The notes under the pieces are model-generated. The model was given only the letters and a program-made list of their open reading frames with translations. It was not told where the DNA came from and ran no database searches. Positions 53,767 through 64,000 of a DNA stretch of 64,000 bases are shown piece after piece. The stretch is from Hanleya hanleyi. Taxonomy: Eukaryota > Mollusca > Polyplacophora > Lepidopleurida > Hanleyidae. Position numbers and translations under genes: made by a program. The stretch is from assembly GCA_036873755.1 (NCBI GenBank), contig JAVTVY010019520.1, positions 1 through 64,000 of the forward strand, in the 5' to 3' direction. Position 1 is the stretch's first letter. Each line of letters opens with the position of its first letter.

Positions 53767-53934
53767 ATGTAACATACCCACAGTGGCTCCCCAAGCTGGA
53801 GTGTGTGTGTATGATGATGGAGATAATAAAAAGAATTAATACCACATCATGGTTGACTTTTTTGTTCGATATTGAGGAGGTAACCCGCAAAAGGATAAAA
53901 AGGGCAGAGTTGTGGGTTCTAGCATTAGTTGTAC

Positions 53935-54279
53935 ATGATGTCCGCGCGAGTACGGAAGCACGCTCCGACGCTCCGTGCATTGAAAACGGCCCCACCCGAG
54001 TTGGTCTGAACCATTGTACGCGGTGCGGACCCTGACCTGGTACGCTGTCTGTGCGAGATCGGGTACAACCTGTTAAAAGGCAACGTACCACTGACTCCGG
54101 CTCAGAAGACCAAGTTGACCAAGCATAAGACAGGTCTCCGAACCCTAGTCCAGAAGCGAGTTTCTCAAACACAAAAGAAAAAGGTGTTACAGAAAGGCGG
54201 CTTTCTCGGGGCCATCTTGGCACCGTTGGCCGCTTCCGTGTTGGGTCCAGTATTGGGTGGACTCTTTGGCCGACAATGA
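53935..54279 (+). pseudogene. pX-like protein (copy 3), one nonsense codon
   Basis: Matches the 116 aa protein of copies 1 and 2 but a CGA-type codon has become TGA about 25 codons in (after KTAPPELV). The rest, including the GG plus hydrophobic tail, is open. GATAAAAAGGGC lies ~40 bp upstream. Confidence 0.65.
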
Positions 54280-55120
54280 TCCACACGAAAAAATGGTCCT
54301 CGTCGAACCACGGCTCTTTCAAAACCTCCAATCGCACTACCCTGTCCCACTTACGGTGAAGACCATAAACACCCTCGATGAAGAGATGCAACAGATCTTA
54401 CAAAGACCTGGGTTAAGCGACAGTGAGAAAGTACAACGGTACAATGAGACGTTTCAATGGTACATGGACCAATACAAAACCCTCTGTACCCCAGCACCAC
54501 CACCACCATCACCACGCGACACACCGCCGACCTCAGCACCGCTCCAACAGCCGCCATTACCAGGGGTACCACCCACAGCCCCACAGTGGGTGGAAGATGA
54601 AGTCCTGGAGAGTGTACCTGCATCGTTCAAGAAACAAGCTGGTCTGGTATTACAACGTATGAAACAGAATCCTAACAGGACTTGGAATGGTAAAGGCGAA
54701 CTACTGGTACAGAATCAGGTGGTCCCCGTTACCCACATGACGGATTTTGTGAATGATCTGATGCGTCAACGCAGGTCGCACACGGATCCTCGAGGATGGG
54801 AGGTCTTCGCTCAAGGCTTGAAAGACATGCATGTACCACAGGAAATGGTGGGGAATCCCCAGCGCTGGGCCTGGATGCAGCGGACCCAGCAATCGCCGAG
54901 TGGCCCACTACCTTCTTGGGAAGCCGAGTGGGAACTGGAGTCACCCCCTAAAACACCACAACGAAGGGCACCTTCTTTTCACGCCTTTAAAAAACCACCC
55001 TTGATCAAGACACCCCACATCTCCAGAGCCATGGCACGTAGCAAATCACCGCGACGAACACGACGCCGGACACAACCGCCCACGGTCTGGAATTACAAGC
55101 GTCTAGTCCGTCATTCATAA
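54257..55120 (+). CDS. Polinton conserved protein K, complete
   Basis: An open frame of 287 aa; the true start may be the Met at 54293 (MVLVEPRLFQNLQ) rather than 54257, because that Met is conserved in all copies. The order is N-terminal domain with PGLSDSEKVQRYNETFQ, Pro-rich linker (PAPPPPSPRDTPP), central domain (SVPASFKKQAG, THMTDFVNDLMRQRRS, DPRGWEVFAQGLKDMHVPQE), and a basic tail (SRAMARSKSPRRTRRRT). The last eight residues come from the RT copy A4. I know this protein as a usual neighbour of the penton gene in Polintons. Its function is not established; the basic tail suggests DNA contact in the virion. Confidence 0.72.
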   Translation: MDSLADNDPHEKMVLVEPRLFQNLQSHYPVPLTVKTINTLDEEMQQILQRPGLSDSEKVQRYNETFQWYMDQYKTLCTPAPPPPSPRDTPPTSAPLQQPPLPGVPPTAPQWVEDEVLESVPASFKKQAGLVLQRMKQNPNRTWNGKGELLVQNQVVPVTHMTDFVNDLMRQRRSHTDPRGWEVFAQGLKDMHVPQEMVGNPQRWAWMQRTQQSPSGPLPSWEAEWELESPPKTPQRRAPSFHAFKKPPLIKTPHISRAMARSKSPRRTRRRTQPPTVWNYKRLVRHS

Positions 55121-55670
55121 TCCAGCCGTCGTCCATGTGTTAATTTGGGTTGACAGCAGCTGACCCGAGCTGATCCAGAAAGATGCAACACGCTGACATC
55201 CTTAGCGTAGGCCTACACAGATATTATCGATACTGGACTTGACCGATTTAGTGTAACATTGAGTGATACGGTATACAGTTGTTGGAAAGAGAACCTGACG
55301 GGAAGTTTGTTTTGATATGATATTGTTGTAATATTGAAGCTGTTTTGATATTTTGGTCATTGTGAGAAGACTGAATATTGTAAGTACTAGAGACAGCGGA
55401 AATTCATAATACAAGCGTCGAGCCGGGCTAGTCTAGTCAGTACTCAGCAGCCGTACATTGATGAATTTCCGCGTCCATAACCCAAAGACCTAATTCCTAT
55501 AATAACGTTAGCACCAAATTAAACATATAAGATATAGTATACATAAACATAAGCTTGTTTCCTGCAAGAGAGAAGCGGTCAACAGTTTTCAATGATGCCG
55601 GCAAGACATCATGATGTTCCAAAAATATCAAATCCGTATCGCTGATCAGTATTCTTAATGCATAATATTA
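55093..55670 (-). mobile_element. RT retroelement A, copy A4 (3-prime UTR only)
   Basis: Starts TTACAAGCGTCTAGTCC at the end of gene K and stops at CATAATATTA before the penton leader. About 300 bp of other DNA (55136-~55455) is inserted in it, partly with a small inverted repeat (GGAAATTCAT / ATGAATTTCC). Confidence 0.8.
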
Positions 55671-55718
55671 AAATCCACCTATCAAAACCAACAGCAGCAG
55701 CAGGACAGCTCAGTCGCG

Positions 55719-56291
55719 ATGTTTTACCTCACCCTACCCAGTTCGCTGGATGTGTTTCCTGACAACACCTTGGCCAAGTACGTGACCCAGTTACCGCAAC
55801 CGTTGCATTTACCTGGACGATGGGAATGTGGCCTCGTGGATATCAAATACCCTTACTCGTGGAACAACGTGCGAGCCAATGAAGTGTGGTACGAGGTGAC
55901 CTACGAAGGAAAAGACACCCGACTCACCCTCCCCGATGGCCAATACAATACTCCCAAGGAGTTCATGCAGGGGCTGACAAGACTGTTGCATTGTAAGGCT
56001 CTACGGGAGGTCACGAATGTTTCAAATCCCATAAAAACCTTTCCCTTCAAGAATTACGTCAACTTCGATTACAACGCACACAACGACAAGGCACAGATCA
56101 TCCTCACTGCCAACGTGAGTGTCGTACTGAGTCCTATCATACAGCAAATGCTGGGTCTCACTCACTCGACCTACACGGGTCCATCCGAGGACCATGGCCA
56201 GATCCTGATGGATATGAAGTCGGGTATGTACGGACTCTACGTCTACCCGGGCGTGGTCGACAATCACATCGTGGGCGATATCAAGTGCTGA
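55719..56291 (+). pseudogene. Penton / minor capsid protein, C-terminal deletion
   Basis: 190 aa beginning MFYLTLP, with LPGRWECGLVDIKYPYSW and GMYGLYVYPGVVDNHIVGD. A deletion after GDI removes the last ~60 residues with the GRPVAFERGKV motif seen in copy 2. The vertex protein is thus incomplete. Confidence 0.8.
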
Positions 56292-56332
56292 CACATCATT
56301 TTTGACAAGCACGTGCTCCCCACTTTGTATAA

Positions 56333-56736
56333 TGAAGGTGCCTTACGAGTGCGATGCACGCAGCTATATGGACTATTATGCCCAACAGGCCGGAGGTGGC
56401 CTTCCGGTCTTTAGTGGTGTACGCATGTAACGAGGACATGGGCTGGGAAATATACTCCGGAGTATCGTCAAAACGTTCCTGCCCTTGGTGACGCGTGGGG
56501 TGAAAGCAATCGGCAAACAAGCGGTACGCAGTGGACTGCAAGTCGCCGGTGATGTCTTGGGGGGTACGGCACCCAAAGAAGCCTTGAAACGGCGGGCCAA
56601 AGAAGCAGGGGGCGTCTTGGTCGCCAAAACACAACGCACCGTAGGGAATAAAAGACCTGCACCACCGAGACCACGCACCAGTCGACGACCGACCCAGCGA
56701 CGACGCACATCGAAGACCCAGGATATCTTTTCTTAA
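56333..56736 (+). pseudogene. pVI/LO8-like protein (copy 3), broken
   Basis: An extra base near 56342 and a TAA in place of CAA near 56428 break the N-terminal part. From 56485 the frame is open (VTRGVKAIGKQAV, GDVLGGTAPKEALKRR, basic tail RPRTSRRPTQRRR). Confidence 0.6.
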
Positions 56737-56738
56737 AC

Positions 56739-58050
56739 ATGTCCTTAATCCACGCAGAGTCCTGCCCCTCCACCAACAGTGAATTTGATTTGTGGACCGT
56801 CCCGCCCACACAGACCAGTGCCGAACAAGGATTATGGGTGGAGCATCTCCCGCTCTCCAGCAGCAACGAAACAGGGTCCATCGAGTTCACCATCAGTAAT
56901 GCGGATACGGCCTATGTGCATTTAGCCCATACATACTTGTATGTGAAAGCCAAGGACGTCAATGGGGATGGCTCCAGAATCGTCGACCAAGCAACGGTGG
57001 GCCCGACGAATCTCTGCCTGCACTCTGTGTTTCAACAGCTGGATATATTTCTCAGCGATAAACTCATCAGTGACTCGACCAACACGTATCCCTATCGAGC
57101 CTACATCGAGACGCTGTTGTCGTATGGACGAGAAGCTAAAAAATCTCAGCTGACAGCCGCTTTATTCTACCAGGACACAGCCGAGCATATGGGCGCAGAG
57201 AACGACAATGCGGGATATAACAAACGGAAGGCTTTCACCGCGAACGGCGTCTCGGTGGATCTCATGGGGGTCGACTGCACGCAGACATTTTCATGCAAGA
57301 CCGGTACCTCTTGAACAAGATCCCCATCAAAATCCGACTGATACGGGCGCCTCCGACCTTCGCCTTGATGGCCACTAACGTAAAGGGGCATGCAGCTGGC
57401 TATAAGATTGTCATCCAAGACGCAGTCCTGTATGTCCGAAAAGTGAAACCGAATCCAGCCGTTCAATTGGGACGCCTCAAAGCCTTGGAAACAAAACCAG
57501 CCCAGTACCCTATCCGACGTGTGCAAACCAAAGTATTCTCTGTGCTGGAAATATAAGCGCCAACAAAGAAAACCTGTTCCTGGGAGAACTACTCAAGCGA
57601 TTGATCCTGGCCTGTGTGGAAAATACCAGTTTCAGCGGAGCCTACCCAGAAATTCCGTTTGATTTTAAACATTTCGGCATCAATTTTGTGGCCCTGCATG
57701 TGGATGGACAACAGGTCCCAGCCACGGCCTCAACACCGAACTTTGGGCGCGCGAATTTCATTCGAGCCTATCAGAGCCTGTTTACAGCCACCGGTCAAAT
57801 CAACCAGGACGAAGGGAATATGATCAGTCGGGAGGACTACGCGAACGGATACACGTTGTTCTGTTTCGATCTGACCCCCACCTTAGAGAACGACCATCAG
57901 CTGGCCCTCGCCAAGCAAGGCAATTTACGGTTGGAAATCCACTTTGCACGAGCCCTCCGGAGCACCGTGAGTGTGATCTGCTACGCCGAGTTTGACAACA
58001 TCATCCAAGTGGACAAGGCGCGCAACGTCCTGTGTGACTTTGCCACCTAA
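56739..58050 (+). pseudogene. Major capsid protein (F54H12.2 type), two frameshifts
   Basis: Frames 56739-57314, 57293-57556 and 57601-58050 together cover the whole protein (~437 codons). The first shift is at VDLMGV (near 57270), the second a few-base loss after VFSV (near 57547). All hallmark motifs are present (QDRYLLNKIPIKIRLI, ACVENTSFSGAYP, CYAEFDNIIQVD). Confidence 0.87.
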
Positions 58051-58051
58051 C

Positions 58052-58517
58052 ATCGATACAGACCAGATAACCACCGTGCTGGAGAATGACCCAGGGACAC
58101 GTATGGTCTTTCAAGAAATGTTCGCCCGAGATGTGTTCCCATTAGACCGTGTGTATCCTGCTGCTTACGTTCTCAACACGGACCCGATGGATCAGTCCGG
58201 TGAACATTGGGTGGGCGTGTACTTGACAGAACAGCAGGGCGAATACTTTGACCCGTACGGCCTGCCACCCCGATTTAACAGACTTCATGAATCAAGGCAC
58301 AGAGACGTGGTGTTGGAACAGTCAAACGTTGCAAAGCCTGACCAGTAGCGTGTGCGGACATTATTGCTTGTTTTACCTGTACCATCGATGCCGGGGAAGA
58401 ACCTTATCTACCATCGTGCAGATGTTTGACGAGTACCCCAAGGCCAAGGACCACGATGTACTCGTATATGACTGGGCCGCCCATCATTTCAATGTACAAG
58501 CCCCGTTCTGGGCTTAA
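58052..58517 (+). pseudogene. Adenain-like cysteine protease, start lost and one frameshift
   Basis: The start codon is ATC instead of ATG at 58052. A shift near 58262 after FDPYGLP breaks the frame, and the rest (DLTDFMNQGTETWCW, SSVCGHYCLFYL) continues to 58517. Catalytic His (GEHWVGVYL) and Cys (SVCGHY) motifs are both still present. Confidence 0.82.
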
Positions 58518-58651
58518 GTTCTTTCAATGTACAAGCCCCCTGTTCTGGAAGTTCTTTCACGAATTTCTATCGATTTCAATGTACAAACCCCCTGTTCTGG
58601 GCTTCAGTTTTCACGTGGTTGTTCTCACGTTGTTGTTGTTACTTATTGTTG

Positions 58652-58657
58652 AATAAA
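58652..58657 (+). terminator. Poly(A) signal AATAAA after protease (copy 3)
   Basis: GTTGAATAAAAAACAAAATG, conserved with copy 2. Confidence 0.6.
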
Positions 58658-58734
58658 AAACAAAATGAGATCTCACCAAAAAAACCCTGTCTTGTGTGTT
58701 GTCTATATGAGCATAATGCATGAAGGCTATAACA

Positions 58735-59130
58735 GACATGTGGGGATTCGGTCAAACTGGCCTTGAACACCGTGGAGAAAGTAGTCAATCAGTGGCCTAG
58801 GATGTGGCCAAATGTAAGCAATCAATGTCCAGAAAACAATGCAGGAGCACTGCATAAAATAGAGAGCCAATGAAATCAGCCCACAGACCAAGTACATGTT
58901 TTGGTCTAGATTAAGAGCGGGCATTCCATTATGACAGACATGTGGGGATTTAGCCAAACTGGCCTTGAACACCGTTGAGAAAGTAGCCAATCAGTGGCCT
59001 AGGATGGAGCCAAATGCAACCCATCAATGTCCAGAAAACAATGCAAGAGCACTGCAGTAAAATAGAGAGCCAATGAAATCAGCCCACAGACCAAGTACAT
59101 GTTTTGATCTAGGTTAAGAGCGGGCATTCC
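58735..59130 (+). repeat. ~195 bp tandem duplication
   Basis: GACATGTGGGGATT ... CATTCCA occurs twice. One unit is present in copy 2 (17160-17370, reverse). Confidence 0.8.
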
Positions 59131-59349
59131 AGCACAAAAACTTTGACGAGGAGTTACTAGTTACAAGAGCAACAGGTGGAGTGAAAAACAATAGAGGTTC
59201 GAGGTGCGGGTAAAGTGGGCGAGTGGAGACTCGTCCAACACCTATAGATTGAGTTTATTACTATAAGTTCCGTGGTTTCCTGTATTTTTCGTGCCATTAC
59301 CTCTATTTTACTGCAGTGCTCTTGCTTTGTTTTCTGGACATTCATTGTA

Positions 59350-61269
59350 GAGGTTTGAGGTGTGGGTAAAGACCAGGAAGACGGCGAGTGGAGACTGGTC
59401 CAACACCTATAGGTTAAGTTTATTACAATAAGTTCCATGGTTTCATGTATTTTGTCGTGCCAATACGGTTCTGGGGAAAACTGAGGGTTCCGCACTGGCC
59501 ATTTAACATGGGCATAGTGCTGGCGATATTGTGGGGGACCCTGTGGATTCCATGGGTGCTTCGGGAAGGCGGATAAAGGCTATCTATTGGCCCGGAGAGG
59601 GCCGAACCTTGCCGGAAGGGAGACCTTTGACCTTTTGACCTGGATGTGACCTTTGACCTTTTGACCCGAAATTCACCCACGCACTTCCGGTGATGCAGCG
59701 CAGGCGTGCGGCCGGATAACCCGCGCGCGCTGTGGCCGGGGCGGGCCGGCCCGGGCCGTGGAAAACTTGGATGTTGAAAATCCGGACCATACGTCTAAGG
59801 GAAAATTGGAACTCTTCGGTGTTCGGAGGTAGTTTTAGTGAAACCGGAAGTGACGTCACACACTTGCGCAGAACCCACACCACCAAACCACAACCATGGA
59901 CCCATAGTGGTTTAGTACCCCAAACACACCCCCACGTACCCCCAAAATGCCTGTTTTCTATACTACGACCAGACTGCGCATGCGCAGACTATTGAACACG
60001 GATGATACATTAGTCCAATCGGATGCTGCTTCACGAGAGCTTCAAAATAAGACCTCATACGAATCCATCGGACCAATGGTGACCCATGTCGGCGCCAAAA
60101 TGTCTATTTCCATATACTTGGTATACTGCGCATGCACAGAATGACGTCAGATTTACGTCACATCCACCCAGTCGGATGCTCCTTCACGAATGCTTCACAT
60201 TGATACCTCACTCGACCCCATCAGACCATTAGGGGCCCCGGTCGGCCCCAAAACGTTCCTTCCAATGCACCTTTCCCACAATTCCCTGTCTGCGCATGCG
60301 CAGAATGTTGAACACGGACGACACACTAGTCCAGGGGGGTCCTCCCTCACGACTGCTTTACATTGATACCTCACTCGACTCCATCGGACCAATAGTGGCC
60401 CACCTAGACCCCAAAACGTCTATTTCCATACACTTTGCCTACTGCGCATGCGCAAAATGACGTCAGTTCCACGTCACATCCATCCCCTCGGATGCTCTTT
60501 CACGAATGCTTCACAGTGATACCTCATACGACTCCATAGGACCAATAGTGGCCCACCTAGCCCCCAAAACGTCTATTTCCATACACTTTGCCTACTGCGC
60601 ATGCGCAAAATGACGTCAGTTCCACGTCACATCCATCCCCTCGGATGCTCTTTCACGAATGCTTCACAGTGATACCTTATACGACTCCATAGGACCAATA
60701 GTGGCCCACCTAGACCCCAAGCGTCTATTTCCATACACTTTGTCTACTGCGCATGCGCAGAATGACGTCAGTTTCACGTCATACCCACCCCGTCGGATGC
60801 TCCTTCACGACTGCTTCACATTGATACCTCATACGACTCCATAGGACCAATAGTGGCCCACTTAGGCCCCAAAACGTGTATTTCCATACACTTTGTCTAC
60901 TGCGCATGCGCAGAATGACGTCAGTTTCGCGTCACACCCATCCCAGTGGATGCGCCTTCACGAATGCTTCACATTAATACCTCATACGACCCAATCGGAC
61001 CATGCAGCGTATTTGCAGTTTGGGGACTACTTTTTCTCTGCGGAGGCAGACCACATCACCGCCAGACATGACCGCATCACCGCGAAGGAATCCCCTAACA
61101 TGTCCAGACATGATCCAGTCCATCATTGTTTCTTGCTCTGTCGTGACGTCACTTCGCTAGGGCCCCACCCGTCGAGAGCCTCATTTTGTGACAAAGTTCC
61201 CCCTTAAATTTTACCCAGGGGAACAAAAAAGTAGGTCAATAAGGGTTGAAATGCTCTTTCCCTACTACT
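59350..61269 (-). repeat. Right inverted terminal repeat (copy 3)
   Basis: Inverted match to 46969-48850, with NRF1-like cores near 59977, 60129, 60294, 60447, 60598, 60749 and 60902. A partial extra copy of its inner end lies at 59195-59300. Confidence 0.87.
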
Positions 61270-61275
61270 CACGTT
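61270..61275. repeat. Target-site duplication, right (CACGTT)
   Basis: Perfect partner of 46963-46968. Confidence 0.9.
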
Positions 61276-61440
61276 CGTACCTCGACAACACCAACGTCGT
61301 CTCACTCATACCAAATTCGCCATAGTCAGCTAGCATACACATCCAACCATGGACCCCAGGTGACAACATCCCTTCACCTGCCTCATTGCGGGGCCGACGG
61401 GCTCAGACAAGACACACTTCGTCCAGAAACTCGTTCAACA
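61276..61440 (+). pseudogene. Membrane protein remnant (copy 4), 3-prime part
   Basis: Continues the gene split at 46968; it contains the end of the gene and overlaps the ATPase start as in the other copies. Confidence 0.5.
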
Positions 61441-61965
61441 CGCCGAGAGCATGATTACACCACTCATAGCCGGGGTGTGTGCTATTACGGAGAATGACAG
61501 GCGGCGTACGAGACGATGCCCCGCATAACGTTCTTGGAAAGACTCCCCTGCACACCCGAACTTCATAATGAATACAAACAAAGGAAATACCCAGCCTGGC
61601 CGACTTGGAACCCGACAACGTGGTATTCGTCGATGATTTCATGGCGGAGAAGGATGCTCGGGTGACTCAGATCTTTTCCAAAGGCAGAATCTGTTCAGTA
61701 ACCCAAAGAACATAGGAACTCATTTGAATGGTCACTCAACTTCTGCACCTGGCGAGATAAATGCACCCCGGCCGCATACAGTTTACGTTGGAAGCCTTTA
61801 AAGAATTACAACGCATATAAGGGAAGTGAACGCATTTAAAGAAGACAAACCCTCAGCATCGGTATATGCACTTCGACCTGGCGCAAGGCACCACCGACAA
61901 CCTCCGACTGCGGACCGGCATCCTTCCCGGAGAAACACACGATGTGTACGTTCAAAAAGGTTAAA
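61348..61965 (+). pseudogene. Packaging ATPase remnant (copy 4)
   Basis: Start ATGGACCCCAG, Walker A region degenerate (AGPTGSDKTHF in pieces), LADLEPDNVVFVDDFMAEKDARV for Walker B. Several frameshifts and a 24-28 bp B-type insertion at 61805. Confidence 0.65.
61805..61830 (-). mobile_element. Minimal B-type retroposon insertion
   Basis: AATTACAACGCATATAAGGG inside the ATPase remnant, i.e. only the last two dozen bases of B. Flanking GCCTTTAAAG / GCATTTAAAG look like a target duplication. Confidence 0.6.
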
Positions 61966-62149
61966 ATGGCATTATTATGTAAAAACTTCCAGAGTGGCTC
62001 CCCCAGCTGGGGTGTGTGTTGAGAGGGATTATAAAAACCATCATTGTTGACTTTGTCTCTGTAGTGGTATGGTGTGCAGCAAGCAACCCGCGAATGATAA
62101 AAAGAGCGAGTTGCATGTTCCACAGTTAGCTGTACAAGTTTTATAACGA

Positions 62150-62745
62150 CGGGATTTAAGCGACAGTGATAAAGTACAACAGTGCAATCAGGCGCATCAA
62201 CGGTACTTTAATGGGGCAATACAAAACCGTCTCAAATGGACGAACCCCAGCGTCAGTCGTACTATCAGCACAGCTCGTACATCCAGCACAACTCTTCTCA
62301 CAGCCGCGACTACTAGACGTACCACCTTCATCCCCGAAGTGGGAGGCAGACAAAGTTATGAATAGTTTACCCTCTACGTTCCAGAGGAGAGGTGATTTGT
62401 TGCTGAAGCGGTTGAAAATACAAGAGTGTCATTCAATGTTCAACATTCGTTCACTAAAGACAATTCGAACATGTCCTGGAACGAGAAAGGCTCAAAATCA
62501 ACTGGTGCCCGGCACCCATATGACGGATTTGGTGAACGACATGATGCGTCAACGCAAGTCTCAGGTGGCCCCCAAAGCATGGCAGGCTTTTGGCCGAAGG
62601 TTGACAGACATGCACGTGCCACAAGAAATTGTCGAAAATCCCCAGCGATTACACTGAATGCAGCAGCATCCGTGACACCACCCAAAACATGACGTCGAAC
62701 AAAATCCGTGACACGTGCATGGCGAGGCTTGGACGTCTAATAATA
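62150..62745 (+). pseudogene. Protein K remnant (copy 4)
   Basis: GLSDSDKVQQCNQ region, then SLPSTFQRRGDLLLKRL and GTHMTDLVNDMMRQRKSQ, TDMHVPQEIVENPQR. The pX-like gene that should precede it is deleted between about 62140 and 62155. The basic tail is lost to frameshift. Confidence 0.65.
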
Positions 62746-64000
62746 CGAGGGTCTGACGTGACGTGCGTTGGATAAAGAATCATTTTTTTTTTTTTATAAG
62801 AAATTTATTTTGCCACAAATAAATCATACAGGTGAATAAAAGACAATTAAACTTAAAAAAAATAAAGCACACACAAAAATACAAAAAAAGAATATATATA
62901 TTTATTATTTATATAACAGTGAAATCCTTATATTTTCTTCACTCTTAAAAGTGATATTTTCATTGCAGTTAGATAACACTTTTGCAGTTAGATAACACTT
63001 TTGTTATCTAACTGCTGAGTACATGTGAACTCTGACCTGACAGTGACGTTGCCGGAACTACTTCTTTCACTACGGTACTTTCATTCCGAGAATGCTTGCC
63101 AACAATTCATAACCCTTCAAAACTTCGTCATGGAATGAATATATATACAGATCATTTCATATAAAATTCAATATATCTGTTATTTAAGTGTTAGCTAACA
63201 TATCCACGCAGCGCTGGTACGATCTATAAAATACTTTGAGTGATCGGCCTCAATCGTCGGTCGATCTGTCTCAATATTTGGGCGAAGTTTTTTCCACTGG
63301 TCTTGGACGATTTGACCTTGGACGATATGACCTGATATCGTGATGTCAGGTCTATTTTTAGACTTTCGCAGTAAGTGAACTTTTAGGCTCCTTCGACATA
63401 AAACAACAGTTGTTACGTCAACCAAGAATGCACAATTAATACTGGTATGAGTAGAAATAAAGTTACTAACCACCTTGGGTCCTTGTAGACTTTCGCAAAG
63501 ATGATGCAGAAAAGCGTGAAACCCGCAAACTGCGATGGGCTGGCTTTCTGCATGTTCAGTAGGAAAACGCTTCAGTTACGTTCGAGCCCAAAGATATACA
63601 AACAAGCTAAAAGGGGATAGCTCTAAAGTTGATTTCTCATATGCTGCATAGCGGTTTCCACATACAGTTACCCAGACGGAGAGCTTGAAGTTGCAGTTTG
63701 TCGTGTTTATCCGACCATGCGTGTTCGGCACAGTCGCGAGTCGAGTCAGCAGTGTTGTGCATGCCCGTTCTTCCGGTTTCACTTCAGGCAATTCAACTGA
63801 ACCGAGATGTAGACAGCTATCAACAGGCCCACGTGTCACTGTCCTTCGTGAGAACTTGCCTTCCTTTCACTGTCGGGTAAACTGAAAGTCTGTACACTCT
63901 TCTAAATTCAAGAAGATTTTTTCTTCTCGCTTCGATCGCGATCTTTCGCCGCTTGATTGACAGTTGCACGTGACTTCAGACGGGACTCTTCCATTCCCAT
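62746..64000. other. AT-rich flank, nothing recognised
   Basis: A poly-T tract (62785-62800), a CAGTTAGATAACACTTTTG direct repeat near 62965-63005, and short open frames without known motifs. No gene supported. Confidence 0.4.

Larger units (their letters stand above)
46969..61269 (+). mobile_element. Polinton copy 3, complete 14.3 kb element
   Basis: Ends AGTGGTAGGGAAAGAG (left) and the reverse of AGTAGTAGGGAAAGAGC (right), with CACGTT on both sides. Inverted repeats about 46969-48850 and 59350-61269. Plus-strand genes 49434-58517 in the same order as copy 2. It was itself hit by two RT insertions (51018-51572 in the integrase gene, 55093-55670 between K and penton). It lies within copy 4, so it is the younger of the two. 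Confidence 0.92.
44935..62745 (+). mobile_element. Polinton copy 4, old and split by copy 3
   Basis: Decayed plus-strand gene remnants run 44935-46968 and resume at 61276-62745. The join falls within the membrane-protein gene. Gene order (gene C, gene B, integrase, membrane protein, ATPase, K) follows the other copies. The divergence from copies 1-3 is high in every gene. Neither terminus was located. Confidence 0.78.

Noticed and set aside
62785..62900. Poly-T/A-rich stretch as a retroposon tail
   Set aside because: No adjoining 3-prime end of a known element and no target duplication could be identified.

Overview
This is eukaryotic, almost certainly invertebrate-animal, repeat-rich DNA. 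No host gene with clear exons is visible. It is packed with Polinton/Maverick-type virus-like transposons (relatives of adintoviruses) with retroelements nested inside them. The evidence is a retroviral-type integrase with a chromodomain, an A32/FtsK-HerA-type packaging ATPase, an adenain-like cysteine protease, a F54H12.2-type major capsid protein and a penton-type minor capsid protein. These lie beside Pol II style TATA boxes and AATAAA signals. The species cannot be named from the sequence; a marine invertebrate is my inference.

Layout. (1) 1-10554: Polinton copy 1, genes on the minus strand. It is truncated at the left, where a LINE fragment abuts the penton gene. It has lost capsid, pVI-like and protease genes and is interrupted by a B-type retroposon dimer (486-1202) and a reverse-transcriptase element (1765-3975). 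(2) 10555-14243: repeats, including a duplicate of the copy 1 terminus with its flank (11763-12780) and pieces of another repeat family, here called T. (3) 14250-27733: Polinton copy 2, complete end to end, with perfect CTGGTA target-site duplications and long inverted repeats carrying ~150 bp tandem arrays. (4) 27740-34015: repeat T arms around fragments of a multi-copy transposon-associated gene, plus RT and B-type copies. (5) 35457-40433: a ~5 kb palindromic element with two diverging copies of a C2H2 zinc-finger gene. (6) 42587-44931: a non-coding DNA transposon with TTA duplications. (7) 44935-46968 plus 61276-62745: an old decayed Polinton (copy 4), split by (8) Polinton copy 3, 46969-61269, plus-strand genes, flanked by perfect CACGTT duplications.

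In copies 2 and 3 the gene order is the same: small tail-anchored protein, paralogous gene A and gene B (each with two PC4-like modules, my inference), integrase, Thr/Pro-rich membrane protein, ATPase, pX-like protein, conserved protein K, penton, pVI-like protein, major capsid protein, protease. This is a full set for making and filling a virion and for integrating, but there is no protein-primed DNA polymerase B and no room for one in copy 2. All copies carry frameshifts or stops, so none looks functional now, although many single genes are still open. The PolB-less plan, the candidate single-strand-binding paralogs and the promoter-like terminal arrays (NRF1, CRE, CCAAT, DR1 motifs) are the most interesting aspects.
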